Part shown: positions 1 to 6,092 of the stretch, in pieces
Layout of the letters: the number at the start of each line of letters is the position of its first letter
Numbering within the stretch: the first letter of the stretch is position 1
DNA from: CAZLWA01 sp964563165
GTDB lineage: Bacteria > CLD3 > SB21
DNA: 10,278 bases
NCBI GenBank assembly: GCA_964563165.1
Contig: CAZLWA010000004.1
Coordinates: 1 to 10,278, forward strand
Reading direction: 5' to 3'
Program-made: the position numbers and the translations under genes
Notes under the pieces: generated by a model
What the model saw: only the letters and a program-made list of their open reading frames with translations
Databases searched by the model: none
What the model was told of the DNA's origin: nothing

Positions 1-596
1 GCGCGTTCTTCGGAACTTAAATAAACATTACGTGAACTCATGGCCAGGCCGTCTTTTTCCCGAACGACCGGCGCCATTATGAGCTCGACGTCCATCATCA
101 GGTCCTGAACCATACGGCGGATAATGATAAACTGCTGCGCGTCTTTTTGTCCGAATACGGCCACGTGCGGCTCGACCGTATTTAATAATTTTGCCACGAC
201 CGTCGTGACGCCCCGAAAATGATCCGGCCGCGAGACGCCGCACATTACCTTGCTCATTTCCCTGACTTCGACCACGGTCTTGTCATGGGGTAAATACATA
301 TCCCGGCGGTCCGGGCAAAATAGAACGTCCACACCGGCGTCGTTCGCCATTTTCTCATCGCGCTCCGGATCCCGGGGATATTTTTCAAAATCCTCGTTCG
401 GTCCGAATTGCAGAGGATTCACAAAAATGCTCATTACGGTAACACCGCATCGGCCGCTTTTTTGCGCGATATCCACTAAACTCAAATGACCCGGATGCAG
501 ATAGCCCATGGTCGGAACGAATCCGATGCGCTGGTTCTTTCGCCGGGCGGAGGCTGCGAAGGATCGCATTTCTTCAGGCTTCCTGATGATTTCCAT
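1..596 (-). CDS. panC: Pantothenate synthetase (pantoate--beta-alanine ligase), 3' part outside the window
   Basis: PanC condenses pantoate with beta-alanine using ATP, in the cytoplasm, to make pantothenate for coenzyme A. About 198 of a usual ~280 residues are visible. The N-terminus reads MEIIRKPEEMR, followed by the nucleotidyltransferase signature VPTMGYLHPGH (HxGH at residues 34-37), then FVNPLQFGPNEDF, YPRD, FGQKDAQQ and MSSRNVYLS near the window edge, all characteristic of PanC. The ATG is fixed by an in-frame TGA directly before it. A GGAA stretch about 13 bases upstream is the only ribosome-binding candidate. The gene follows ansA by 64 bp on the same strand with no terminator between them, so co-transcription is likely. 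The reading frame is open to the first base of the window, so the gene is cut by the window rather than broken. Confidence 0.96.
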   Translation of the reverse strand, partial: MEIIRKPEEMRSFAASARRKNQRIGFVPTMGYLHPGHLSLVDIAQKSGRCGVTVMSIFVNPLQFGPNEDFEKYPRDPERDEKMANDAGVDVLFCPDRRDMYLPHDKTVVEVREMSKVMCGVSRPDHFRGVTTVVAKLLNTVEPHVAVFGQKDAQQFIIIRRMVQDLMMDVELIMAPVVREKDGLAMSSRNVYLSSEER

Positions 597-660
597 TCAG
601 ATTATCTTTTCCGTTCCGCTTTCGGCGGGAATTCATTCAATTTAATTATTAACATCACCG

Positions 661-1659
661 TTAAGAGTTCTCTGAGATTTCCCCAGCAATGGAAACCTGA
701 AAATTATTTTTTATTTTTTGAACATTCCCTTCAAACTGACCGAGCAGATACATGGCTTTGATGACCGCAGCCTCCACGGTCATGTCGCCGCAGGAAATCG
801 CGCCGGCCTGCAGCGCCTGCTTTCCGCCGTCGTATAAATTCAGGTCTACCGATCCGTTCATGCTCTGGCTGGCCATCACAGCCAATTTACCCGCCGCAGT
901 TATTTTCGCGATAAACGGAATGACCGATCGATCCATTGCCGGCACGTTGCCGGCCCCGAACGCTTCTAAAACAAATACGCGGGCGGGCGTTTGAATGAGG
1001 CCTTCCAGCGCTTCGGGATCAATACCCGGAAAAAGCCGGAAGCACAGGACTTCATTCCTGAATTCTTTATGAAGACGGAAAATACCGGCCGGCGTGCGGT
1101 GATGATTCTTGATTTCGACCCGCAAGCCCACTTCGGCCAGCAGAGGATAATTGGGGGAAACAAACGCGTCGAAATTTTCAATACTGATCTTTTTGGTACG
1201 GTTGCCGCGAAATAACTTATAATCAAAAAAGATACAGACCTCGGGAATTTCGTGCGTGGCAAGTTCGATCGCGTTGATCAAATTATTCTTTGCATCGGTA
1301 CGGATAGCTGAGAGAGGCCTTTGCGAGCCGGTGAGGATCACGGGCTTGGACAAATGCGTCAGCATATACGACAGCGCGCATGCGGTGTAGCTCATCGTAT
1401 CCGTACCGTGAATGATCACAAACCCATCGTAGGCATCCAACTGCTCTTCGATGATCGTTCCCAGCTGAATCCAGTGATGGATCGAAATATTCGAGCTGTC
1501 AATTTTGAATGTGCTTCTAAAATCGATATCGGCAATATTCTTTACGCCGGGAATGTGGGCGAATACTTCGTCGACAAAAGGCCTGGCCGACAACGATGCT
1601 TCGTTCTGGTGCACCATGCCCATCGTTCCGCCTGTGTGGATCAGCAGTATTTTCTTCAT
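661..1659 (-). CDS. ansA: Type I L-asparaginase
   Basis: This cytoplasmic enzyme hydrolyses asparagine to aspartate and ammonia. The 332 residues match the usual length of the AnsA-type family. Visible catalytic elements are the first threonine loop HTGGTMGM (nucleophile Thr12), DSSNI (Ser55), the second motif HGTDTMSYTA (Thr86-Asp87) and GSQRP followed by TDAKNN (Lys124), all in family order. There is no signal peptide, which separates it from the periplasmic type II enzyme. The ribosome-binding site is weak: an A-rich stretch with no clear GGAG. Aspartate is the precursor of beta-alanine, so its position directly upstream of panC (64 bp) fits supply of a pantothenate precursor, although the link is inferred. 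A glutaminase or a tRNA-dependent amidotransferase subunit (GatD-like) is less likely because the N-terminal GatD domain is absent. Confidence 0.95.
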   Translation of the reverse strand: MKKILLIHTGGTMGMVHQNEASLSARPFVDEVFAHIPGVKNIADIDFRSTFKIDSSNISIHHWIQLGTIIEEQLDAYDGFVIIHGTDTMSYTACALSYMLTHLSKPVILTGSQRPLSAIRTDAKNNLINAIELATHEIPEVCIFFDYKLFRGNRTKKISIENFDAFVSPNYPLLAEVGLRVEIKNHHRTPAGIFRLHKEFRNEVLCFRLFPGIDPEALEGLIQTPARVFVLEAFGAGNVPAMDRSVIPFIAKITAAGKLAVMASQSMNGSVDLNLYDGGKQALQAGAISCGDMTVEAAVIKAMYLLGQFEGNVQKIKNNFQVSIAGEISENS

Positions 1660-1683
1660 AAAGCCGTTTTTTAATAAGGGGTC

Positions 1684-1712
1684 AATTTACATGAAAAAGA
1701 AAACTAAGGCAA
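1684..1712 (-). promoter_or_regulatory. Possible sigma-70-type promoter of ansA-panC
   Basis: On the minus strand, TTGCCT (1712-1707) is followed after exactly 17 bases by TAAATT (1689-1684), each matching 4 of 6 consensus positions. It lies just upstream of the ansA start, giving a predicted leader of about 18 nt. The call rests on motif and position only. Confidence 0.4.
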
Positions 1713-1730
1713 CTTTAATTCTTTATGGGC

Positions 1731-1765
1731 AAAAAAAAAATCCCTTCTCGAGCGAGAAGGGATTT
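1731..1765 (-). terminator. Rho-independent terminator of the first lipoprotein gene
   Basis: A perfect inverted repeat with 13-base arms (1738-1750 and 1753-1765) contains CCCTTCTCG paired with CGAGAAGGG. On the minus strand it is followed by a run of ten T (1740-1731). It sits 27 bp past the stop of the lipoprotein gene at 1792 and before the ansA promoter, so it insulates the two units. Confidence 0.9.
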
Positions 1766-1791
1766 GCAAATAAAGCATGAAAATAATCCAG

Positions 1792-2484
1792 CTAATCTTC
1801 ATGGCCGTCGTGGTCGTCATCTTCAACGGCTTTTCTGAAGGAATTCTTGATGTTATCATCAATATCGCTCCGATTGGCTTCGTTCCGGGGATCCAGGAAA
1901 TTTCCGTTCTTCTTGAACCATCCGCTCGGGTTTACAATTAAGGTGACATTGACGTCTTTGAGCGAATCGGAGATGACGATCGGAGGATTGAGGTCGGATT
2001 CCTGTTCAACGCCTTTCTGGGATTTATAAGTAAAGGCCGTGTCATTATAAGTTCCGCTGATAATGAATGAAAATCGTTCATCATCGGCCGGCCCGTTATA
2101 GAAGGCCGTATCGCCATGTGTTTCGCCGTCGTCTTCCGCTTTGTGAATTTCGAATTTAATTTTGTCGTAAGTTCCGTTAGGAAGATCACCCGTGGCGATT
2201 TCCGTTAATCCGCCGGCCAGATTCAGATTCACTAGAAATGGTCCGATCTCCAATTCCGCCGAATCCTCTAAGGCGTCATTCTCGAATTCGATTTCCTTGA
2301 TAAGGACCTTGGCGGAACTCAGAATGACGGTATCGGATGCCGCTTTAGCCGCGGTGAAGTCGACCATCATGCTGAGCGATTGGCCCGGGCTGCTGCTGTT
2401 CGAGCTTTTACAAGCCGACAACATGATCATGGATACTGCCACGATACCGGTTGTCAGCAACTTTTTCAGTTCTGTTCTTCTCAT
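1792..2484 (-). CDS. Secreted lipoprotein, paralog of the gene at 2935, possibly DUF4382-like
   Basis: The 230-residue product has a lipoprotein signal peptide: MRRTELKK, a hydrophobic core, and the lipobox LSAC with Cys25 as the lipidated residue. Lys26 follows, with no Asp at +2, so outer-membrane sorting is plausible. A Ser-rich linker follows, then a beta-rich domain with DTVILSSAKVLIKEIEF, IGPFLVNLNL and LPNGTYDKIKFEIHK. The pattern of AxVxI strands and a GTYDKIKF segment resembles DUF4382-type lipoproteins, but this assignment is tentative. The C-terminus is acidic and His-rich (DDDHDGHED), which could bind metal. The start has AAAGGAT about 6 bases upstream. The next upstream gene encodes a clear paralog across the whole mature region, so this is a tandem duplication. 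Function is unknown. Confidence 0.88.
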   Translation of the reverse strand: MRRTELKKLLTTGIVAVSMIMLSACKSSNSSSPGQSLSMMVDFTAAKAASDTVILSSAKVLIKEIEFENDALEDSAELEIGPFLVNLNLAGGLTEIATGDLPNGTYDKIKFEIHKAEDDGETHGDTAFYNGPADDERFSFIISGTYNDTAFTYKSQKGVEQESDLNPPIVISDSLKDVNVTLIVNPSGWFKKNGNFLDPRNEANRSDIDDNIKNSFRKAVEDDDHDGHED

Positions 2485-2572
2485 AAAGAATCCTTTGGTT
2501 GATGATAAATTCCCGGCTATAAACCTATAGCCGGATACAGTTTGTGAAATTTTTCATTTTTAACTGTTCAAC

Positions 2573-2615
2573 AATGTAAAGGAACAGCGATATGGAAGCA
2601 ATGACGTATGTCACA
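2573..2615 (-). promoter_or_regulatory. CRP-like site and -10-like hexamer proximal to the first lipoprotein gene
   Basis: On the minus strand, TGTGA-CATACG-TCATT (2615-2600) is a one-sided match to the CRP/FNR-family palindrome: five of five bases in the left half, three of five in the right. It is followed after 21 bases by TACATT (2578-2573), which matches four of six -10 positions. The spacing equals that at 2669-2711 and 3689-3731. It predicts a leader of about 80 nt before the ATG at 2484. Weaker than the other two sites. Confidence 0.4.
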
Positions 2616-2668
2616 TTTCCGGTATTTTTAATAATATTTAGAGTTAGACCATATCTTAATGGTACTAA

Positions 2669-2711
2669 AGGATAGAGAAACGGTCATGATAAAGTTGTGA
2701 TAAAGATCACA
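2669..2711 (-). promoter_or_regulatory. CRP-like operator with class II spacing, upstream of the first lipoprotein gene
   Basis: TGTGA-TAAAGA-TCACA (2696-2711) is an exact match to the CRP-type palindrome. On the minus strand it is followed after 21 bases by TATCCT (2674-2669), four of six -10 positions. The site centre would lie near -41.5, the position from which CRP-family activators overlap the -35 region. The predicted leader to the ATG at 2484 is about 180 nt. Confidence 0.6.
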
Positions 2712-2715
2712 TACG

Positions 2716-2876
2716 CGTATTTTCATAGAGAAATTCAGTATAAGACATCCAAAAAGACCGAAAAAACAGCAGATCTACCGTCGAATTTAGTAACCGTTAA
2801 CTGTCTGAGAACATCATGATCTAATCGCGATCAATAGTGATTCAGGTCATGAAGTATATATATAAGGTGGAAATAA
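2716..2876. other. Non-coding stretch between the lipoprotein genes
   Basis: This is the distal part of the 450-bp gap 2485-2934. It is AT-rich and has no convincing reading frame. It contains a weak further CRP-like core, AGTGA-TTCAGG-TCATG (2836-2851), without a -10-like partner at the shared spacing, and an ATATATATA run near 2854-2862. Nothing else is supported. Confidence 0.5.
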
Positions 2877-2911
2877 AAGATCCTCTCAAAATGTATTTTC
2901 GAGAGGATCTT
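2870..2911 (-). terminator. Terminator of the second lipoprotein gene
   Basis: Perfect 11-base arms AAGATCCTCTC (2877-2887) and GAGAGGATCTT (2901-2911) enclose a loop that itself can pair AAAA with TTTT. On the minus strand the stem is followed by TTTATTT. It begins 24 bp after the stop codon of the gene at 2935. Confidence 0.82.
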
Positions 2912-2934
2912 ATAATCATCAGAAAGAAATTTCT

Positions 2935-3615
2935 CTAATTGCCGAGGCCGGTCTTGTGATCATCCCGGAGCGCTTTCTTAAATGCGTCTTTGACGCTGTT
3001 ATCAATATCGCTTATGTTGCCGGAGCCGGTATCACTGGGGTCAAGATAGACACTATTTTTCTTGAAAAACAAAGTCGGATTCACCAGCAGCGTGACGTTG
3101 GCCGTGCCAATACTGTCGGCCACGATCAAAGGGGGATTGATGTCGATCGTTTCATTGATGGTACTCTTCGATTTATATACGAAACGCACCCCATTGAAGC
3201 GTCCGATGATGATTACGGAATAGCGCTGATTGGATGCCGGCCCGTCGATAAAATCCTGATCGGGCAGTGACTCCGAGGCGTCCGGTTTGTGGAGCTCGAA
3301 TTTAACTTTGTCATAAGTCCCCTGAGGGATACTGGCGGAGGCCGCCGTCTGAATGCCGCCTGAAAGATTCAAATTGACGACGAACGGCCCGACACGTATA
3401 TCATTCGAGTCGCCTCCGGAGCCATTAAATTTGAGACGCGTAATCAGAACCTTTGCTGTATCAATAATGACGGTGTCCGCGATGCCTGTCTTACTCACCG
3501 TATTATCGGTTTTCATGCTGAAAGTAGCGTTGGCGCCGCTGCCGTTATCGCTGCAGGACATGACAGCCACGGTCAATACTACTGCAAGCAACATTGAACC
3601 TAAAAACGTTTTCAT
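2935..3615 (-). CDS. Secreted lipoprotein, paralog of the gene at 1792
   Basis: The 226-residue product starts at an ATG preceded by a strong GAAGGAG ribosome-binding site. An in-frame upstream ATG at 3663 would add 16 residues before the signal peptide and lacks this support. The signal peptide MKTFLGSMLLAVVLTVAVMSC ends in a lipobox-like VMSC with Cys21. The mature part aligns with its neighbour throughout: ADTVIIDTAKVLITRLKF, VGPFVVNLNLSGG, IPQGTYDKVKFELHK, then INPPLIVADS, NVTLLVNP, FFKKNSVYLDP and SDIDNSVKDAFKKAL. Both proteins therefore share one beta-rich fold with a short helical tail. The acidic His-rich tail of the neighbour is replaced here by DDHKTGLGN. No enzyme motif is visible. 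It is likely an outer-membrane surface or periplasmic protein of unknown role, possibly DUF4382-related. Confidence 0.9.
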   Translation of the reverse strand: MKTFLGSMLLAVVLTVAVMSCSDNGSGANATFSMKTDNTVSKTGIADTVIIDTAKVLITRLKFNGSGGDSNDIRVGPFVVNLNLSGGIQTAASASIPQGTYDKVKFELHKPDASESLPDQDFIDGPASNQRYSVIIIGRFNGVRFVYKSKSTINETIDINPPLIVADSIGTANVTLLVNPTLFFKKNSVYLDPSDTGSGNISDIDNSVKDAFKKALRDDHKTGLGN

Positions 3616-3688
3616 AAAATCTCCTTCTTTAAAGAATCTCCAGGGAATCTCCGGAAAGCTCACAATGCAAACCGATTGGTTACTTCTA

Positions 3689-3731
3689 AAGTTAGAACAA
3701 CGCCATCAAAGCAGTTGTGATTTGCGTCACA
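3689..3731 (-). promoter_or_regulatory. CRP-like operator with class II spacing, upstream of the second lipoprotein gene
   Basis: TGTGA-TTTGCG-TCACA (3716-3731), extendable to TTGTGA-N6-TCACAA, is an exact CRP-type palindrome. On the minus strand, 21 bases later, lies TAACTT (3694-3689), a three of six match to the -10 consensus. The predicted start near 3682 gives a leader of about 67 nt. Spacer bases CGTT..TCTA before and into the hexamer match the promoter at 2669-2711, so the promoter appears duplicated along with its gene. Confidence 0.6.
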
Positions 3732-3755
3732 ATGAGTGTAATAATCTTTTCAGCA

Positions 3756-3791
3756 AAGAAAAATCCTCTCAAACACCTGTTCGAGAGGATT
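3756..3791 (-). terminator. Terminator of the SLT-like gene
   Basis: AATCCTCTC (3762-3770) pairs with GAGAGGATT (3783-3791), and the loop can extend the stem (GAACA with TGTTT). On the minus strand a TTTTTCTTT tract follows. It lies 28 bp past the stop codon at 3820 and shares the arms and the TTCGAGAGGAT segment with the terminator at 2877-2911. Confidence 0.82.
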
Positions 3792-3819
3792 CTTCTAAAA
3801 AAATATATAAGAAAGAAAA

Positions 3820-4452
3820 CTAGTTAGCCGACTGCAGAGCTTTCATCATCGCCAGTTCCTTCTCTTTGTTAGGATTGACCGGTTCTTGAAATCCGGTGTT
3901 CCAGTCTTTCCACTCCAGTCTTTTCTTATTATGCTTCATGTCCAAAAACATCAGATACGCCCATTCGGTATTTGTTTTCAGATCCGCATAATCTTCCAGA
4001 CGGATTTGCGAGGAATCAATCCCAAAAAGACCCACGTAGTGATACAAGGTGCTGGGCAGAATCTGGAAACCGCCCAACTCGCCGAGCGCACCGTTGGTGA
4101 ACTGCCACAGCGAACTTTCCGTTCTCAAGACGTTGATGACGAAATCGTCTTTGATATTCATCTCGCGCGATTTTTTCTGAATGTACCGGACCAATAATTT
4201 GTCCGGCCTGTAACCGCTGGTCTTCAAATCCGTGATGCGCGAATCAATCTGCTCCATGTCATCTTTGTACTTGGTGAGAATGGAGTTTTCAATTCTCAAC
4301 TGACGATTTTCATTGCGCAGCTTTTCAAGAATGTTCTGCTGCTGCTCCATGAGGGCGCCGTTGTTCAAATAACCGGAGAGCATGAAAATGCCCAGCAAAC
4401 AAAACATTGCTGAAGCCAACACTTTCATCATTTTCATTAATCTGGGACTCAA
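3820..4452 (-). CDS. Membrane-anchored lytic transglycosylase-like (SLT-fold) protein, TTG start
   Basis: The 210 residues comprise an N-terminal membrane segment (about 9-30), a coiled coil (about 35-78, rich in Q, E, N and L heptads) and a compact C-terminal domain (about 83-190) resembling the SLT lysozyme-like fold. Supporting motifs are VLRTESSLW with candidate catalytic Glu112, GELGGFQILPST (127-135) in place of GLMQxxPxT, LKTNTEWAYLMFLD matching the helix after the active site, and WNTG (184-187) in place of YNAG. Such enzymes cleave peptidoglycan glycan strands in the periplasm. The TTG is preferred because AAAGGATC lies 7 bases upstream. The first in-frame ATG (4437) is about 22 bases from it and has no other site. 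The domain is shorter than usual SLT domains, so activity is not certain. Confidence 0.82.
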   Translation of the reverse strand: MSPRLMKMMKVLASAMFCLLGIFMLSGYLNNGALMEQQQNILEKLRNENRQLRIENSILTKYKDDMEQIDSRITDLKTSGYRPDKLLVRYIQKKSREMNIKDDFVINVLRTESSLWQFTNGALGELGGFQILPSTLYHYVGLFGIDSSQIRLEDYADLKTNTEWAYLMFLDMKHNKKRLEWKDWNTGFQEPVNPNKEKELAMMKALQSAN

Positions 4453-4536
4453 AATAAGATCCTTTCAGTTAATTAAAAAATAAGAATGATGAAAAAACAT
4501 AAAACCCATCATTCCGTTATCTATCCTGATCGCCGC

Positions 4537-4566
4537 ATATTACAATCAAACGCACACCATTGTCAA
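4537..4566 (-). promoter_or_regulatory. Promoter of the SLT-like gene
   Basis: On the minus strand, a perfect -35 TTGACA (4566-4561) is followed after 18 bases by TAATAT (4542-4537). The predicted leader to the TTG at 4452 is about 80 nt. It is the best sigma-70-like match in the 323-bp divergent gap 4453-4775. Confidence 0.6.
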
Positions 4567-4720
4567 GTGAAATCTTAACGCGCTTGCCTGTTTTTATCAA
4601 TAACGCCGCCCGCCGGCAAAAAGTTCCATCAAAACAGAATTTTAAAAAGATTTTTTTAAAATAAACTTTAGCGCTAAAAAGAAGCGCCCCCGGGCGATCA
4701 AATTTACAAATTGGGATTGT

Positions 4721-4751
4721 TTGACAATAAAAATGGCAGTAAAATTACTGC
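4721..4751 (+). promoter_or_regulatory. -35-like TTGACA and palindromic operator candidate before the DUF2721 gene
   Basis: TTGACA (4721-4726) is followed ten bases later by a perfect inverted repeat, GCAGTAA-AA-TTACTGC (4736-4751). This covers the place where a -10 would fall; no good -10 hexamer is visible at 16-18 bp spacing. The palindrome ends 24 bp before the ATG, a position suited to a repressor. The rest of the gap 4567-4720 is AT-rich with two small GC hairpins (GCGCT/AGCGC near 4673-4688, CGCCC/GGGCG near 4684-4695) and no gene. Confidence 0.4.
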
Positions 4752-4775
4752 ATCCTCAAATGAGAAAGAAATACA

Positions 4776-5171
4776 ATGCAAGAAATGACTTTTTGGATAA
4801 TGCCGCTGGTTTTACTCCCGGGCGCGGCTCTATTGTTGATGTCCACATTTATCCGGTACGGGAAATTGCACAATGAATTCCACCGTACCGAATTACTTTC
4901 GCGTGCGGCGAGCGACCGGCTCATGAAGCGCGCCGTGTGGTTTCGGAATGCGCCGGTCAGTTTTTACACCAGCGTAGGATTGTTTTCGATGGCCGGGTTT
5001 ATCGGCGGGCTATCCTCTTTGCGGGATCGATTTCCTCAGATCATCGTGCAGGTACTCACCTGCGGAGGCGTTCTGGGCTTGATCTACGGAGCCGTTCAGC
5101 TCATTCGTGAATCATTTTATTCACTGGATCTGATCCGGGAACATACCACGCATTATGATACGCCTCTTTAA
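4776..5171 (+). CDS. DUF2721 family integral membrane protein
   Basis: The 131-residue protein is the only plus-strand gene here. It has three predicted membrane segments: about 7-26 (WIMPLVLLPGAALLLMSTF), about 62-80 (VSFYTSVGLFSMAGFIGGL) and about 88-108 (IIVQVLTCGGVLGLIYGAVQ). Between the first two is a basic cytoplasmic stretch rich in R, H and K (RYGKLHNEFHRTELLSR). The layout and the PxxxLLxMSTFxRYxxLxxEFHR signature fit DUF2721, a family of unknown function. The ribosome-binding site is weak (GAGAAAG). It diverges from the SLT-like gene, with separate predicted promoters, and no obvious terminator follows before the convergent gene at 5255. Confidence 0.8.
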   Translation: MQEMTFWIMPLVLLPGAALLLMSTFIRYGKLHNEFHRTELLSRAASDRLMKRAVWFRNAPVSFYTSVGLFSMAGFIGGLSSLRDRFPQIIVQVLTCGGVLGLIYGAVQLIRESFYSLDLIREHTTHYDTPL

Positions 5172-5254
5172 AATAGTAATAATTCTTCCCGTCATCGGTT
5201 CTTTTCTTTGGCAGATGAGCCGCGGTATCTGTCCGGTGCCGTGACTCTGTATAT

Positions 5255-5605
5255 TCATTTTTCAAAAGTCAGTTGGAATTTCACATAACGCGCCGGCTCG
5301 TGACTGAACTCCAGGGTTGCACGGTAGCTCTTCAATATATCGTTCAAAGAATCATTCAAGGGCGGAATTTCGGAACGGTCGCTGTGCACGATGAACACGA
5401 GCCGGTAATCGGACGCGTGCGCGTCGAGGTCGATCTGGATCTCCTTATCGCTCAGCGCGCGGAGATAATTTAGAATATAATTAATGATCTTGACCAGCGG
5501 CCTGGAATCGTCCTGCCGGATCTTGCAATCCAGATCCATGCACAAATGTGTCGGAAGTTTTTTCTTATCGTCAATAAGTATGATAAGCTGGCGGAGGTCG
5601 ATCAT
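5255..5605 (-). CDS. Small GHKL-ATPase-like protein lacking the G1 box, paralog of the next gene
   Basis: The 116-residue cytoplasmic protein has no signal peptide or membrane segment. It begins MIDLRQLIILIDDKKKLP, continues with DLDCKIRQDDSRPLVKIINYILNYL, and ends YRATLEFSHEPARYVKFQLTF. The middle segment resembles the N box helix of histidine-kinase ATPase domains (PLxxVLxNAxxY). The end resembles their last strands (..EPGxGTxFxLxLP). The DxGxG nucleotide-binding motif between them is absent: the equivalent stretch reads VHSDRSEIPPLNDSL. The GHKL link is my inference from pattern and could be wrong. It lies 47 bp downstream of its paralog, likely in one transcript. Identity between the two is scattered over the full length (MIDLR, PLVK, NY, SEP or SEI, YKAT or YRAT, EPA). 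Confidence 0.78.
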   Translation of the reverse strand: MIDLRQLIILIDDKKKLPTHLCMDLDCKIRQDDSRPLVKIINYILNYLRALSDKEIQIDLDAHASDYRLVFIVHSDRSEIPPLNDSLNDILKSYRATLEFSHEPARYVKFQLTFEK

Positions 5606-5640
5606 ACTTTGACTTTCAATTCTAAGAGTTCAGCTGTTGC

Positions 5641-5656
5641 ATGAGTCGTGACTCAT
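5641..5656. repeat. Perfect inverted repeat over the stop codon of the upstream paralog
   Basis: ATGAGTC-GT-GACTCAT has 7-base arms and a 2-base spacer. It covers the TGA stop (5653-5655) of the gene ending at 5653 and lies in the 47-bp gap before its paralog. No T-run follows on either strand, so it is not a standard terminator. It may be an mRNA-processing hairpin or a protein-binding site. Confidence 0.5.
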
Positions 5657-6015
5657 TTGATAAATGTTATCAGCAGCTTGGCATATTTTGCGGGTTCGCC
5701 GCTCACGGCCGCGGTCGCTTTGTAAGGCTTAAGGGCTTCGACCACTTCGGGATTGATCGCAGGAAATTCCGATTTCGACGTGAATGCCGTAAACCCGAGC
5801 ATGTAGCCCTTGTCGCCGGCATTGAGAGAGATCTGCATCGGCTGATCCGTCAATTGGCCGATGTAGTTGATCGCGTAATTAAGGACCTTCACGAGCGGTT
5901 TGTAATCTTCCACTTCGAGCCGGCAATCAAATTCCAACGCAAAATTCGCATTCATTTGTTTTTTCTCTTTGATCATCATGATCAGATCGCGCAAATCGAT
6001 CATTTCTGTTTCCAT
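5653..6015 (-). CDS. Small GHKL-ATPase-like protein lacking the G1 box, first of a tandem pair
   Basis: The 120-residue soluble protein reads METEMIDLRDLIMMIKEKKQ, then FALEFDCRLEVEDYKPLVKVLNYAINYI (N-box-like helix), PMQISLNAGDKGYMLGFTAF, SEFPAINPEVVEALKPYKAT and a C-terminus SGEPAKYAKLLITFIK. As in its neighbour, the order of elements recalls a histidine-kinase ATPase domain. The G1 box is replaced by a Ser/Glu/Pro stretch and the Gly-rich lid is missing, so ATP binding is doubtful. The paralog starts at MIDLR, so the internal ATG at 6003 (GGAAAC 5 bases upstream) is an equally good start. A regulatory, anti-sigma-like or partner-binding role is possible, but function is unknown. Confidence 0.78.
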   Translation of the reverse strand: METEMIDLRDLIMMIKEKKQMNANFALEFDCRLEVEDYKPLVKVLNYAINYIGQLTDQPMQISLNAGDKGYMLGFTAFTSKSEFPAINPEVVEALKPYKATAAVSGEPAKYAKLLITFIK

Positions 6016-6092
6016 GTTCGGTCTTTCGTGTTAGGAGAGTTGATATTTTCTTACTGATTCTATAATCGTTATGTGAAACGGGTGATTAGTAC

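Noticed and set aside
1321..1674. Plus-strand frame opposite ansA
   Set aside because: It overlaps the conserved catalytic region of asparaginase on the other strand and shows no family features of its own.
2836..2851. Fourth CRP-like site
   Set aside because: Only the TGA-N6-TCA core matches and there is no -10-like hexamer at the 21-bp spacing, so it was not called as a site.
3616..3663. Upstream ATG of the second lipoprotein (16 extra residues)
   Set aside because: It would place 16 residues before a standard lipoprotein signal peptide, and the strong GAAGGAG site serves the internal ATG.
5641..5656. Terminator between the two GHKL-like genes
   Set aside because: The inverted repeat is AT-containing with 7-base arms and no following T-run, so it does not meet the form of a Rho-independent terminator.
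5641..6057. 138-residue plus-strand frame opposite the first GHKL-like gene
   Set aside because: It is antisense to a gene with a clear paralog, lacks recognisable motifs, and is rich in H, F and R as expected of a shadow frame.
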